Source: Pempheris klunzingeri (lineage: Eukaryota; Chordata; Actinopteri; Acropomatiformes; Pempheridae). From it: a stretch of 64,000 nucleotides of DNA. Below are positions 25,080 to 64,000 of the stretch, piece by piece. Every line of letters begins with the position of its first letter. The stretch's first letter is position 1. The stretch covers positions 2,702,874-2,766,873 of the forward strand of contig NC_092014.1 in the NCBI RefSeq assembly GCF_042242105.1, given 5' to 3'. Below the pieces are notes generated by a model. It saw only the letters and a list, made by a program, of their open reading frames with translations. It was not told the origin of the DNA and searched no databases. Made by a program: the position numbers and the translations under genes.

Positions 25080-25240
25080 CATGGCCGGCCGAAGACGTCT
25101 TGGAGTCCTGAAGCTTAAAGAAAACCCTCCCGCCTCGGCGTCCCTGCTGTGCAGCACGAAGCAGCATATCTAAGGTGTGGGTTTGAACCGTCTGTGCATG
25201 GGAACAGCCTGCTGTACCTGCCCTGTTCACTCCTGGGACA
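25080..25240 (-). promoter_or_regulatory. Possible non-coding first exon and promoter of fam83b
   Basis: On the minus strand a consensus donor (GGCCATGAA followed by gtaagt) lies at 25079, about 600 bases upstream of the fam83b start. An acceptor (gagcacag) lies just upstream of that start. Sequence upstream of the donor is CpG-containing, with a C-rich CCCCGCCCC box near 25260. Human FAM83B also has a non-coding first exon. The exact start site is not determinable here. Confidence 0.35.
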
Positions 25241-26257
25241 GCTCAGGTACTGTAAGCAAGCCCCGCCCCCCCCCCTCAGCTCAGCTCACCTGGGTTTCAG
25301 GGGCAGGAGCAGGTTTGTTTACCTCCCCGGCTGTCACACAGTCCATGTGAGCCTGGATACCACCCAGTCTGTGCTCATTTTTAACTTCATTCAGCGCCAC
25401 GCCAGGAGTCATGTTACCTCCTGACGCGTCTGGGGTGAGGCAGGCGAGAGATTACTCACAAAGACAACAGAGGGAGGTTGATAAGTAAAGTTTATTGCCA
25501 TCACAAAGCATTGGGGGACACAGACAGACAGACGGACGGACAGACCTCTCTGGCGTAGGGACCAGGGCAGGAAGAGAATCTCTTTATCCACAGGACCACC
25601 GACCGACTCTCCACATGATGACGGCTACTAAAAAAAAAAACAGCAGCCGTCGATAAAAGGAGGGAAACTTAACCATCCCAGAGCGAAAACACCAAACTCA
25701 GTCTGGTGTCTGGTGTCGACAACACAACCCCAGGTCATCCAGGTTAAAGGATCATTCTGATTTAAAACAACTTGGCTCACCACTGAACATTAATGACATT
25801 AATGATCATGTTCTCTCCCAGATAAGTTTCTCTAAATCGTCTGACTGCTTGTGTTTCTCTTTTTATTGATGCCTCTGGTAGAGAAGAACCTGAACCAAAG
25901 TTGTAATAAACAGGAATTATCCTTTAAAACCCCCACAAAACGTAAATAAACAGGCGTTCCACTTCGTTGTGCAGTGGAAGGTGCAGCTTTTAAAACACTG
26001 AACAGAAACATCTACCCTGGTCTCTTTTCCCCGCCTGTGTCAGAAGCACGGTGACCAGACGAATGACACGAAATAACATCTACTGTTTGTTAGCAGCCGC
26101 TGTAAAAGTCTTGTGATAACATAGAAAAACCCTTATTTTCAGCGGCAGTCCAGAAGTTCAGACCCTGAACACGACTACTTCTACATAAGCTCACGGTTTC
26201 ACACTCATGCTATGAAGCGACGGCGAACGTTTCCCCCTCAGCCGGCACCACCACCCT

Positions 26258-53040
<26,783 letters not shown>

Positions 53041-55930
53041 GACTGGAACACTTCAAGGAGAGCTGGCCGGCAGCACCAGGGGGAGGGGAGACCAAACATG
53101 TGTTAGCCACGAGAACAATGCCAGTACAAGCCTGTCCTTTTGACGTTCTGGTTCATGGAGCCATTATGAAGTCTTGTTGCTGCACGTTCTACCTCATAGA
53201 TCTGCTCTCATCTTTTAAACGTACAGTAAGCAGGTCAAAAGAGTCAGCAGCTGTTTCTTCATTGCACCTCTCAAGAATATTTCCTGTGATTACATTCGTG
53301 TTATACGTGATAAACTACCATTGCTAAAACACTTATTATCTTAAGAACATGTTTATCAAAAAGGGAAAGGCAGGTAAAATCCAACATTCAGGACGGCTCA
53401 AACATATACCAGAGCTCAGCACTTCAAATGTTTCACCTTACAACCTCACACAGCTCAGCTATGAATAGCTTGCAGAAGCCTGCCTATTCCATGATTGGAG
53501 AAATGAAGGAAATAGAGTCTTTACCCATCAGTGCACAGCCCTCACTCTATTTGATTAAAACCATCATGCAGGAAATGAGACTGATCAGGCTGTATGGGCT
53601 CTTTTAAATTGAACAAGACTCATTTCTAAAAAAAGAAAGAAAAAAAAACACACACACTCTGCTTCAGGCTAATTATGCTTCTGTTCTGTGTGATCAATTA
53701 TTTCAACAGGAGAGAATATTTTTACCTGAGTTTGTTTGGCTGAAACAAATTGGAAAAAGAGGGTCAGTAACCTTTTAATGCCCTGGTATGCAAGTAAGCA
53801 CTGCTCAGGGAGATTACAACAGACTGCTGCCGTTTCCCCACACAGGAGACAGATTATCTACAGCCATTCATTACAGCAGCACATTTCACTTCACCCACAC
53901 ATGACGGCAGATGACTTCCTTTACTCTGAGCTTCATTTTGAATTACAAAAAAAAAAGAAGTTACTTCTCCAATTAAATGAGCCTACAAGGGAGGAAATAT
54001 TAAGAAAAGCTGACTTACCCCAAGAGATTAAAACAGCGCAAAGCGGTGGCAGACCAGCCTGATGCCGCTTGGGAAGCACTTGCTGATGGTAACAAAAATA
54101 TTACCCTCTCACCGGAGGAATGCTGTGCCCCTTCCACCCCATGTATGGACGCACTTAAGACTATATATAGCATTTACCCCCAAATTTTGTTCTCATTCTG
54201 CACTTTGGAGATGAAGAGTGTGCATCCTGACCTGATATTTTATTGAGTAACTTGGACGTTTGTTTCATCCGCTGCATTTATTAAATTTAGTTTTTTTTTT
54301 GTGAGACTTTTAGGGGAAACGTTACAAAAAAAAATGCCTGTAAAAGGCTTATGGAGGCTGGATTTCTAAAGTGGAATACTTTTTCCACACAACAACACCT
54401 CATGTTGGAAGTCCTTAAATCAATATTATAATGGCGTGTTGCCAGTTTTCCCATTATTGGCAGGAAGATTTTCTTTTCTAACAAGATTAATAAGATTTTA
54501 AAAACATCCCGCCAGGAGCCAGAACGACATTTGGAGATAAATTTGCTGGCAAACCTCAACACTGAAAGACTTAGGAGACCTTTTTAGGTTTCTCCAGGCA
54601 GCCTGTCCTCCTTGGCTCAACACTTGTGGGCAGCAGTCAGGCTATTTTTAACAGCCGGTCCTCCGATACACTGATACCCCCAATTCTTACTGTACAAGAG
54701 CCCTCGCAGCTATTTTTATTCACACAAGTCTATTTAAAACTAAAATGACTGAAGATACAGATATAAACCCTCAGATGTGATATCAAAAAGGGGTAGCGGG
54801 CCTCCGACTTTATGGCCCAAACCACTTGCAGTTGTTGCCGTGTCTCCACTATTAAGGTCGCCTCCGCTTCTCTGTTCAGGAAACACCAGCCTGCAACTTC
54901 ACTCACATTCACAGGCACTCTTGTTCTAAAACAGCGACATGTTCTTTAATTTAAGAGTCTAATGCACTAGTCTCCTGCTCCATCTGTCAGTAAATGTGTG
55001 GGAAATGACGCCTTTTAGATTTGGCTTACTGCAAACCTCCTGAATCATTGTGTTTTTCTTCACCAACACCAGCTCGAAAGGACTCGGACTGTTTTGTCTT
55101 CCTCTAAAACTGGCTGCAGCAGCCATGTCTGTTTTTTGAACAGCTAACCATGTAAACCTGCTCTAGTAGGACCCCAAAGTACAAGTGTGAACTTTAAAAT
55201 GAGCAGAATATGGGACATGTGCGTCCTCCCAGCAACCCCCAACATGTGAGAGACTTTAAAATGTCACTTTTTGGTGACTCCCAGTGGTCGAATGAAGAAA
55301 TGCACTGTGGGAGACATCAGCGTCCGCCTCTGTCCTTATACTCTGACACCACGTGGAGGGAACGGGCTGAACGAGGACACAGCAGGTTAAATTTAACCAG
55401 TGCAAACATACCTTTTACTCATCAGTTTCCCCTGGATGAGAGAGGATTTAGGTGGAGTCACAGGACAAGACACAGAAAACGGAGCTATAAATCAATGAGG
55501 TAACTCACAACAGTGACGGATCCAGAGGATCATCCACCTCCCAGCGACACACAGGAGACCGTTCCCGTACCTTTCCATCCACACCTGCAACATAAACCAA
55601 AGATTGTGTGTCATTCTTCTTCCTGTACTTAAACTGAAGTGCTTTATATACGTCTCCTCTATCAAAAGCTTTGGATTCTCCTGATGAATAAACAAATAAA
55701 ACAAGAATATTGTTTGTGCTACCAAGGGTTCACACAGTACTTCACTTTTAAGACCGTTGCTACCTCTCTCAGTCTTTTAAAGGGGTATTCCAATGATTTA
55801 TTACTTCACTTCCATAAACCAGTAACACTGGATCCTACATGTCCCATAATGCAACTCACTGACATCCTTTATCAGACCTTTCCTGACCGGTGAAATAACC
55901 ACATCTTTATCCTCTGTTTGTAACACAGGG
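53041..55930. promoter_or_regulatory. Upstream region of myom2 with muscle-type motifs
   Basis: No exon is recognised. Perfect MEF2-type sites CTATATATAG (54161-54170) and CTATTTTTAA (54642-54651) lie 1.1-1.6 kb upstream of the myom2 start, with a near match at 54710 and an E-box CACTTG at 54621. Such sites drive many sarcomeric genes, but motif presence alone is weak evidence. The transcription start of myom2 could not be placed. Confidence 0.3.
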
Positions 55931-55934
55931 TTCC

Positions 55935-56255
55935 CATTAGAGCTGCAAACGATTGGTCCAATAATCAATCGGCAGAAAACTAATTGGCAACTAGTTTGAT
56001 AATCCACTAATAATCCAAGTCCCTTTTTCAAAATAAAATTCCAAAAATGTGACTTTTCCAGGTAATTAAATTTGAAAATTTGCTGCTTTTTTCTTTTTTG
56101 GTTTGCTTCATAACAGATTGAATATTTTTGGGTTTTGGAATATTTATCGGATAAAAACATCTGATGAGGTCATCTTGGGCTCTAGGATACTGTGACGGAC
56201 ATTTTTATAGACAAATCACTTAATCAAGAGAAAAATCTGCAGATTAAAAGGTAAC
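55935..56255 (+). repeat. AATCGATTAAT-type dispersed element, copy 3
   Basis: 'ttagagctgcaaacgattgg', 'ataatcaatcggcagaaaac', 'tatttttgggttttggaat' and 'gaggtcatcttgggctc' occur in the order seen at 1590-1805 and 59685-59950. It is non-coding. Confidence 0.65.
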
Positions 56256-57539
56256 AAAAATAAGCACTGGACTACATCAGCCTACTTTCTGTTCATTATT
56301 TGTTGTCTCGAAGCACCAGCTGAGGTAACTGAGGTAACTATCTCTTGATCTCTCGTGTAAAATTAGTGCAGTGCCCCTTTAATCCCACACTCAGCTTGCT
56401 GTTATTCTCTATTGAACGCTGCCACCTAGTGTTTATCTACCTGAAGCTGCAGCGGATGATCAGGAATATTGGTCAGGGTTCATCTGACCAATGATGATGC
56501 AGTTTATCAGAAATGCTTTTCAAGGCTACAAAGTGATTCACAGCAGAAATAAACAAACACACAACTAACAAATGAAGACAGACACAAGGAGGGAGAAGCA
56601 AAATGTAGTTCAAATACAAACAGCTGAGGAACATTTAACATCATTTAACAAAGTTTAGAGACTAGAAAACGGAGAGCAGTGTGGGGAGTTAGTGTTGCTT
56701 TACCCTTTGACCCGTGCAGGAATTTCTAGGTTAGAAATTCTTTTTTTTTTTTTAAACACAGTGGGACAGAAAATTAAGCTTAATTAACAGCTTTGTCCTC
56801 CAAAAAACAAACATTATGAGCTTCAACTAACAGATAACATGCTTGCTTTGCAGCTGTATTGTTAGATGGTGCTGTTAACCTTGTCCAACCCCTGTATTTA
56901 CTCCATTTGACACATGTATGAGTGTGTGTGTGCCTCCCTCTGGCCCCCAGTACACAGCATGTTTGCAGTGGGAATAAAAGAGATTATTGGAGCATGATAA
57001 TATGATGAGCAGGAAGTTCACAAGTTGAAGGGGCCTCATCACCGCGGAGCCACATTCACTTGTGACTGTGGACTCAGATAATGAGGAGAAACCCCGGCTG
57101 TTTGATAATGAACAGGTCAACAGACTTCCCTTTATGCCGGCTGCAGCCACACATTTGGTTCGCTCATTAGTTCAAGACTGCGATCTCCAGCAAGATAACT
57201 TATCGCCTGGTTTCCATGGTGTTACTGACGCGGCTGCAAATAACTGACCTGTAACCTTTTTCTTCAACACGCTGTCATCTCTAACAGTTCAGCCGAGACG
57301 ACGGCACACAAAAGAAAGACGATCTCCAGGATCTCTCTCAAAAATAAATCTATTAAGTGGCTTGCTGTGAAAATTACTGATCACAACTTTTGAATGAACA
57401 TGTCCAACTGTTCAGTGTTTCAGTACTTTCTGCACCAGCTGCTGTTCTCTAACAAGAAGCTTCACAGCAACATTCACGACAGGTTTGATCCATGAATCCA
57501 CCAATACATTTCCTGCTTCAGGTAGAATTGGTATTTAAA

Positions 57540-57985
57540 CAGTCCTCCTCATCCTGCTGTTCACATTCTGACATCATGAGACCAAGACGACACCTAACAG
57601 TTGATCAGCAGCACCTCAACACTGGAGGCTTCAAACAGGAAGTCCTCAGACGGAGGTGTTCACTGAGCTTAGAGGGTCACAGAGTGTCATCAGGAGGTTG
57701 GAATAGTGATACAGAGACTGGAAGAGTCACAGAAAGGAGAGGAGTGGACGTCCTTTGGCCACATCCCAATTTATTGAGACACTGAAAATGTTTTGTTGTG
57801 GTTTACCTACCACTGTTGGTAGATTTTCTTTCAATAAATTGTTTAAGATGAATAAAACGACCATTGCATGCTTCTACTTAAATGTCCTACTTTCATGATA
57901 TAATATCACTGTAGCATTCACTTTTTACATTTTCCATATATTTCACCTGAAAGTCGAATATCCCTAACTTTTAGTGAGTAGTGTA
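57540..57985 (+). mobile_element. Possible decayed Tc1/mariner-type transposon relic
   Basis: The open stretch MRPRRHLTVDQQHLNTGGFK, continuing to TETGRVTERRGVDV, resembles the N-terminal helix-turn-helix part of Tc1-like transposases, but the middle is scrambled and the catalytic domain is absent. The following sequence ends 'ccctaacttttagtgagtag', like a transposon end. Weak identification. Confidence 0.3.
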
Positions 57986-58632
57986 TCTGTCACTTTCTAC
58001 GCAGGTGTCGCGTCTGAAAAGTCGGTGAAGAGGACATGTAGCAGTTATTATAGCTATTTTGATTGATTTGTTCATTTGAGGATCATACGAGGATCAACAA
58101 GCAGCCAGGACATTTCAAAACACCTTAAACTATATCTTTTACTGGATACAGCAGCTCTCTGTCTCATCTTCTGGAAGTCGAATCAGCTTCTTACCTTCGG
58201 ACAGTCAAAACTAATCCCCCCCCCCAATAGATTCCTCACCTCAACAACCGTTTTCACTGCCATGGATCCTCACAGCTGAGCGTGCAAACAACAGATGATC
58301 AAAATTAAATCAAATTATTATTAGTATTATTAAAAAAATGCCCTGTTTTGTCAAACCAACGCTGCAAATCCCTTAAATTTAAAAGCACTAAGAGGAAGTA
58401 AGAAAACTAAAATGACTGGACAGTTTGACTATTAATCGTCCTCAAAGGGGCACTTTTCTTTGCCAAAGCATCAAATAACATGTTGTGCACCAATAAAGCG
58501 ATGAAGAGGGTTTATTGGGTTTGTGTGTGAGTGTGAATCAGCCTCTCGTGTGAAGGTCACGAGAGAAGGTCACCCTGAAGCAGCCATGACACTGGGCAGG
58601 ATATTCTGCCTAAGAGGGGTGTGAATGGAGGC

Positions 58633-59025
58633 TAAGCCCTCCCTCCTCTCTCCCTCCTCTCTCCCTCCTCTCTCTCTCTCTCTCGTCTCCCTCGCAAGCT
58701 GCCCGTTTGGGGAACAGAGGGGGGAAAGACGGTACGGGGGAAGCCGTCCTTTTCATTCAGGCACTCCACTCTAAACTCGTGGCTGCAGCTGGCAGAGGAT
58801 GGGAGGGAGGGAGGGAGGGAGGGAGGGAGGGAGGCGACTGTGGGGCAGGATGGAGGAGAATCAAGGAGGGAAGTCCTAAATCACAGCCGTTCATGGGGGG
58901 AAAAATGAGAGACGTCAGAGGGTTTTGCACGTCATTGAGTCAGCAGACATGGGTCATTTTACGTAGAGCGTGGTGACGCAACCGAGCTGCAGGGGGAGGA
59001 GGGAGGGAGGGAGGGAGGGAGGAAG
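58633..59025 (+). repeat. Polypyrimidine and (GGGA)n tracts upstream of hk1
   Basis: (CTCTCCCTC)n at 58633-58685, (GGGA)n with about nine GGG runs at 58799-58834, and a second GGGA tract at 58990-59023. These are prone to G-quadruplex or triplex structures. No coding sequence. Confidence 0.85.
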
Positions 59026-59684
59026 TCTATGTCTATGTATAGCAATTCTGAGGTTTGTTGCGTCAGGCCTCATCAATCGATGCAAAGAGGGGCTTCAGCC
59101 CACCGACTGAAAGGGGTTTAGAAAACAGAGGAAACATTCAGCTGATATCGCTGCAGACACGTCAGCACATGTGAGGCTTATTGTGTCTTTGACTTCTACC
59201 CCAAAAACTGGGCAAAACATTTCAACGTTAGCGCGTGCAGATATACTATTATACTATATACTAGTAATATAAACTATAGTCTAGGCACAGATATTAACAG
59301 TACAGTACTTTTCCCCTTTTTTCCACATGTGAGTTGCACTTTCCTGTAATTTGACTTATATAAATATAGAGATAGTTTTATATGCAACTGGAAACAAGAA
59401 GGACGTTAGAATCCCTTTTTGTTTGAGCCAAATTTTCCCCGTTTTTATTTGTTTAGGAGCTTTAATTTTTTATATATATATATATTATTTTTATATATTT
59501 GGATTTGAAGCAGAGACGTAAAGTATATTTGTTAAATATTTTGCTATGTGAAGACATAACTCAAACCTTGATCATCCAAAGCACAGTGCGTCTCTACAGA
59601 ACAAGTTATGATCTTAACATCTTTGGTATTCCTGTTTGTATAAAACAACACAGAACGGTGACTTTTCCTAAAACAGATAAGCTG

Positions 59685-59950
59685 AACTGATTAACCGATT
59701 AGTCAATCGATTAATCTGCAACTACTGTAAAAATCAAACAATCTCTTGACTTATTTTTCGAGCAGAAATGCAAAAGTTTTCTCTGTTTCGTATCATTATA
59801 AGTTGAACATCTTTGGGTTTTGGACTGTTGATCGAACAAAACAAGACATCTGGAGACGTCAGCTTGAGCTCTGGGAAACAGGCATTTAAATTACACCAAA
59901 CTAATAATCAAGAAAATAAGATATCAGATTCATCGATATTGAAAACAATC
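59685..59950 (+). repeat. AATCGATTAAT-type dispersed element, copy 4
   Basis: 'gattaaccgattagtcaatc' 'gattaatctgcaactac' at the left, then 'gttgaacatctttgggttt', 'caaaacaagacatctggag', 'cgtcagcttgagctctgg' and 'taataatcaagaaaataa'. It follows the block order of the copy at 1590-1805. Confidence 0.7.
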
Positions 59951-60349
59951 ATTAGATCGCAGCTCAAGGTGAAAATATTCTACATCATCCCGAGTCTCCG
60001 AGCCAAATCATCCACAGTAAGAGAGGTTTGCACAATGTGCTTACTGCATAAATGTTCAAGTGTTTACGTGCCAACATGCAAGCGTGTCTTTGGGTGCCCT
60101 TGTTGGAGGAGACTGTGACAGTAGTGGTGGTGGTTTGGGGAGGGGAGGGTGCTGTCAGGGTGCTGTCAGGGTGCTGCAGGAGATAAGAAACCATCAGTCA
60201 CGAGCTTCTCTCTCCAACTGGATGCTGCAGCTCGTAGCTGATGCCGAGTGTGATGCAGCAGGAATAGGGGGTGATGACATCATCGCGTGGTGGCCTTGCC
60301 CATCTGCACGTACGCTTCTGGGTGCCGTGGCAACGTGTGAGACGTGCCG

Positions 60350-61050
60350 GCTGAGGGGGGAGGCGAGGGGGGGGGGGGAGGAGGGGGAAGTCTTTGGCTC
60401 TCTTGTGCTGCTGGGAGGAGATCAGCAGGTTATCATGCAGATGCAGCTCTGTGCTTCAGCTCACACCACCGCCCCCCTTCCCTTCCCTCCCCTCCCCTAC
60501 TCTCTCTCCCTCCCTCCCTCTCCCCTTCACTCCCCTGCTGCTGAAGGAGAAGCCCCCTCCTCTCATCTGCCCCACCCCTCCCCTTCTTCCTCTCCTTCCC
60601 GTCCTCAGCCCAGCCAATCAGAGTGCTCGGTGGGGGCAGGGCATAGCAGAACCACCATTCCAGTGCAGAGCTGCTGCATCTCCCCAGAGCTAACAGGGAG
60701 CTAGCAGCTCAGAGGGAGGAGACACAGTCAAACCCAGCCTCTGTTGTGTGTGTTTGTGTGTTTAAGTGTGCGTATGTGTGTGTGTGTGTGTGTGTGGCTC
60801 TAAGTGTGTGCCTGTCGCAGACTAGCAGGCACGGCTGCTGCTGCTGCGCTCTTGTTTCACCAGACTTTTTCCTTTTAACCTTGCCTTGCCACGGTGCTCA
60901 GCTCAGGCCTGTTTCTTCCTCCACTTCAGGATAAAGAGGGATCAGCGCAGGGGGGACAGGAGAGAACGGACGGCAGCCTTCCTTCCCCTCCTTCTTTACT
61001 CTCCGACCACCTCGTAGCCGCTGACAGAAGCTGGCGGACGTGCAGGCAGG
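60350..61050 (+). promoter_or_regulatory. Proposed hk1 promoter and 5' UTR
   Basis: A G-run tract at 60354-60390 and C-rich boxes (cccctcccc, gccccaccc) at 60470-60600 lead to a CCAAT box at 60614-60618. GC-rich sequence then runs to the hk1 ATG. There is no TATA box in position, which fits a housekeeping-type promoter. The start site is uncertain; the 5' UTR probably covers part of 60700-61050. Confidence 0.45.
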
Positions 61051-63272
61051 ATGATAGCAGCTCAGCTCCTGGCCTACTACTTCACCGAGTTGAAGGATGA
61101 TCAACTCAAAAAGGTGAGTGAGAGCAGCTTTAAACTGCCACAGTGGTCCTTTCAGTGCTGGACTTGGGGGGTGGGTGGGGGGTTGTGTAATGTGACAGCA
61201 GCCATGGACGCCGGTAAATGGTTGCTCCATGTCAGCAGTGAGCCTGCGGGGCGTTATCAGGCTGGGAGAGGAGGATGCAGCGCTGGGAAAGTAGAGGAAG
61301 AGGAAGCCATGATGAATTCTAATTTGGACATGATTCTGTTTTAGCTCGTCCAGCCGGTTAGCGTGTTTGACATGGATGTCCTTGAGAAGGGCTGTGGTCA
61401 GAGATGGTGGGGATGTGCTGCACACAGACCGTCGTTGCCGAGTGTTTCCGGAGCGTCGGTTGCCAGGGCGTCTGAAGCAGACAGGTGGCTGTTGGGAAAA
61501 GTCGTGAGCTCTACGATCTCCTCCCTCCCTCCCTCCCTCCCTCCCTCCCTGGCCGGCTGCTCTCTCCACTCACTGATTCTTACTCTTTCACAGTTGCCTC
61601 CAGTTTCATCTTTCCCCTGCGTTTAAAAATACGGACACATTAAGTCGTTAGCAGAACACATTTCTGCCAGTAGTGAAATGTGAGCCTCCGGCCATCTACA
61701 CAAACTGACCTTGGGTTTAGTGGAAATTAGCCTCTGAATGGGATGACCGACCGGGGGGAGATGTTTCCATGGGGGGGAGGAGGAGGAGGAGGGGGTCAGA
61801 GGAGATGGAGAGGGAGGGAGGATTTCTGATGACATGCGTGATGTCACCGTGCAGTAGATGCACGTGCTTCTGCACAAGTAGGTTTAGTGGAATTTACTCC
61901 ACTGTGGTGAGTCAGGACCCTTTAAGGGGAAGAGAGTTATCCAACCATGTGCAGCATATTAAGAAACACAGACAAGTTTAGCAGAAGCCCAAACGATCCA
62001 TCTATCTGCTACAGAAGTGTGATAATAGTAAAAAAAAAGTTAACCTATTAACCTCCTGCTCCACTCAGCAGAGGTTCCCAAGTGTTCCCTTTGTTTAAAA
62101 GCAGTGGGTATTCCAACGTATCCAGAGAGAATATGAAAATACGCCAGGCTGAGAGGAAATGTACACAGAGTGATACCACTGATGGGCATCATGCAGCTTC
62201 AGTTAGGTGCTGGATGGAGCGGATGCAGAAGAAAATCAGCTAGAAGAAGGAGAAGAGAGGATTGAAATGATCAAACCGCCGCAGCACTGACGGTTAAAGA
62301 GGGAACAGAACAAGGAGTCTTTTGTCTCTACACCACACTGTACCACGATGTTACTGCACCTCACAGAGCATCACTCTTTACTATTTTAGGGCTAATAATA
62401 GCACGACCATGTGGTGAGAAAACTAATGCGTTTCACGGCACCGAGTGGGTTTCTGAGTTGTGGCGTCCCTCGTGGCGCGCAGTGAGCTCGGAGCAGATGC
62501 CCCCAAACAAAGACTACATTAATTAGATGAATCGACTGTAACACGACAATTAAACAAGCACAAGGAAGCAAGATCAGTATGCTGCATTGATTGGTGGGGG
62601 CATTTTACAACAGGCGTAAGATGCACCGACTGGTTACCACATTTCTACAGCAGTGTGACGGCTCAGGAGGTGGAGCTGTCCTCGTTCAGGTCCCCTCTTG
62701 CAACATGCTGAGTTTTCTGTTAAGTGAATCAATCTATTGACTTTTGTACCACCACTCAGCCTCAGCACCAGATCTCCCAACATGCCTCTCGTGTAATTAG
62801 CTAATTAAGCGGTAACACGACCTGAGAGTGTCCCCACGGAGGACAATACTGAATGGAGGTGGAGATGAACAATACAGAGTCCATTACTGTGTTCATCTAT
62901 TGGTGCATTATGGTCTTATATCAGCTTATAGTCAGCTAAACACACGGTTAGACCCATTTCACCAGTCAGTTAACCAATAACATCACGTGAACCATGAGTA
63001 TTGTTGCTATGGTTACCTGCAGTTCATTGCATCTTGCACACTGATGCATCTGTGGTCAGAAAAATCCCCTGACTGACTGCACCTCTTATGTTCTGTGCCC
63101 GCTCCTCAGATCGATAAGTACCTGTACTCCATGCGCTTGTCGGATGAGACGCTGAAGGACATCATGAGCCGGTTCCGCCGGGAATTAGAGAACGGGCTCG
63201 CACGCGACACCAACCCCACCGCCACCGTCAAGATGCTGCCCACCTTCGTCAGGTCCATCCCCGACGGATCAG
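61051..63272 (+). CDS. hk1: Hexokinase 1, first two coding exons (truncated by the window end)
   Basis: Exon 1 is 61051-61113 ([21 protein letters not shown]) and exon 2 is 63110-63272 ([20 protein letters not shown] to FVRSIPDGS). Both have consensus GT-AG ends, phases 0 and 1, and the 63- and 163-base sizes typical of vertebrate hexokinases. An in-frame TAG 33 bases upstream supports the ATG. The residues follow HK1 rather than HK2, which starts MIASHLLAYFFTEL. Exon 1 encodes the hydrophobic N-terminal helix that anchors HK1 to mitochondrial VDAC (porin). Full-length HK1 is about 917 residues with two hexokinase halves and phosphorylates glucose to glucose-6-phosphate; the ATP- and glucose-binding exons lie beyond the right edge. 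It is divergent from myom2, 8 kb away. Confidence 0.93.
61516..61820 (+). repeat. (CTCC)n and (GGA)n tracts in hk1 intron 1
   Basis: A (CCTC)n tract at 61518-61550 and a G/GGA-rich tract at 61753-61822. Both are strand-asymmetric and of quadruplex-forming type. The rest of intron 1 (61114-63109) and the start of intron 2 (63273-64000) show no further exon or recognisable element. Confidence 0.8.
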
Positions 63273-64000
63273 GTACAGTGTGCACCAACGCTCACGGGGC
63301 AAGAAAAGAGAGAAGAAAGATATTCCAGACACCAGCTCACTGATCTTAAAACTTTTTCCAGGTTCTTGCCGCCGTAAAGAATCTAAAGATTAGGATGAAG
63401 TTACCACACACACACACACACCTACAAAGATGAAGCTTTGCTCTCTTCACTTTTTATATTTTCAGTGGTTTGAAAGCAACACTATAAAACACTTAATCAA
63501 AATGAGGGAGAGGAGCTTTAACGTGCTCTGCATCTTTAAGAAAAGCTGGGACTCCCTGACATGCCAACATGCCCGGTATAACAAGGTATTGATTGGCGGT
63601 CACATTCTGTTTAAAATATTCGGCTGGAAGTTAAATATTAGTGAAACACTGAGTTACCTGCCACTGCTCAGCATCTGTTCCTGGTGTCCTGTAAGTGAAG
63701 GAAAGTGTCCATCGGCAGGATTCAGCCCACGATTCAACAGATAACAGCTAGAAAGCACAAAAAAAAGAAAAGAAAAGTCATTTTATTCTGTTACACAAAT
63801 TCCTATTGATGTATTCTTATTGCATCTAAAAGGAGGAAACAGTGCTGGTGGTTAATACACTGAAGGGAGCAGCTCCTACTAAAATTAGACGATACAGCAA
63901 CGTGTTAATCAACATTCCCACTATGTTGTGACCATGTTCTGCGCTCTATAACTCTGTACAGGGTTTTTACCCCGTGTTCCTGCGCATTGAGTCAAATCGC

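Noticed and set aside
60060..60704. 214-codon open frame upstream of hk1
   Set aside because: Runs through G- and C-rich low-complexity tracts (poly-Pro/Ser/Leu), has no splice or family support, and overlaps the promoter.
60898..61569. 223-codon minus-strand frame
   Set aside because: Antisense to hk1 exon 1 and its flanks; built of repeat-derived Gly/Glu/Pro runs.
61051..63272. Hexokinase 2
   Set aside because: The N terminus [18 protein letters not shown] and [15 protein letters not shown] match HK1 rather than HK2.

Overview
This is a stretch of vertebrate nuclear DNA, most likely from a percomorph (perch-like) teleost fish. Genes are split into many exons with consensus splice sites. 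Microsatellites are abundant. Several dispersed repeats have a look I associate with percomorph genomes: AATCGATTAAT-ended elements, 'AAGTAAAAGTAC' elements, and CR1/Rex-like LINE tails ending in AAGCACTTTGAATTGCC...AATAAA. There is no prokaryotic gene organisation, CRISPR array or phage.

Layout: (1) 1-8.5 kb is mostly intergenic and repeat-rich. A CpG-rich, promoter-like patch lies near 2.8-3.5 kb, and a convincing but unidentified minus-strand terminal coding exon lies at 71-166. (2) lgsn (lengsin, a lens glutamine-synthetase-fold protein) runs on + from 8578 to 12620 in four exons. (3) fam83b runs on - from 24463 to 14618 in four coding exons and converges on lgsn. (4) myom2 (M-protein of the sarcomeric M-band) fills 53040 to 26258 on - in 37 coding exons. 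I joined every exon by reading phase and obtained an uninterrupted 1523-residue model. (5) hk1 (hexokinase 1) starts on + at 61051, divergent from myom2. Only its first two coding exons are inside the window.

The genes are functionally unrelated (lens structure, CK1/EGFR signalling scaffold, muscle M-band, glycolysis). In human their orthologues lie on chromosomes 6 (LGSN, FAM83B), 8 (MYOM2) and 10 (HK1), so the block records lineage-specific linkage. I see no wholly new biological system. The most interesting points are: a proline-rich KSP-repeat tail on M-protein; an 18-nt in-frame microexon; (TG)n repeats placed at or very near several myom2 splice sites; a dispersed repeat family with an inverted copy; a TIR-bearing element between lgsn and fam83b; and the unidentified exon at the left edge.
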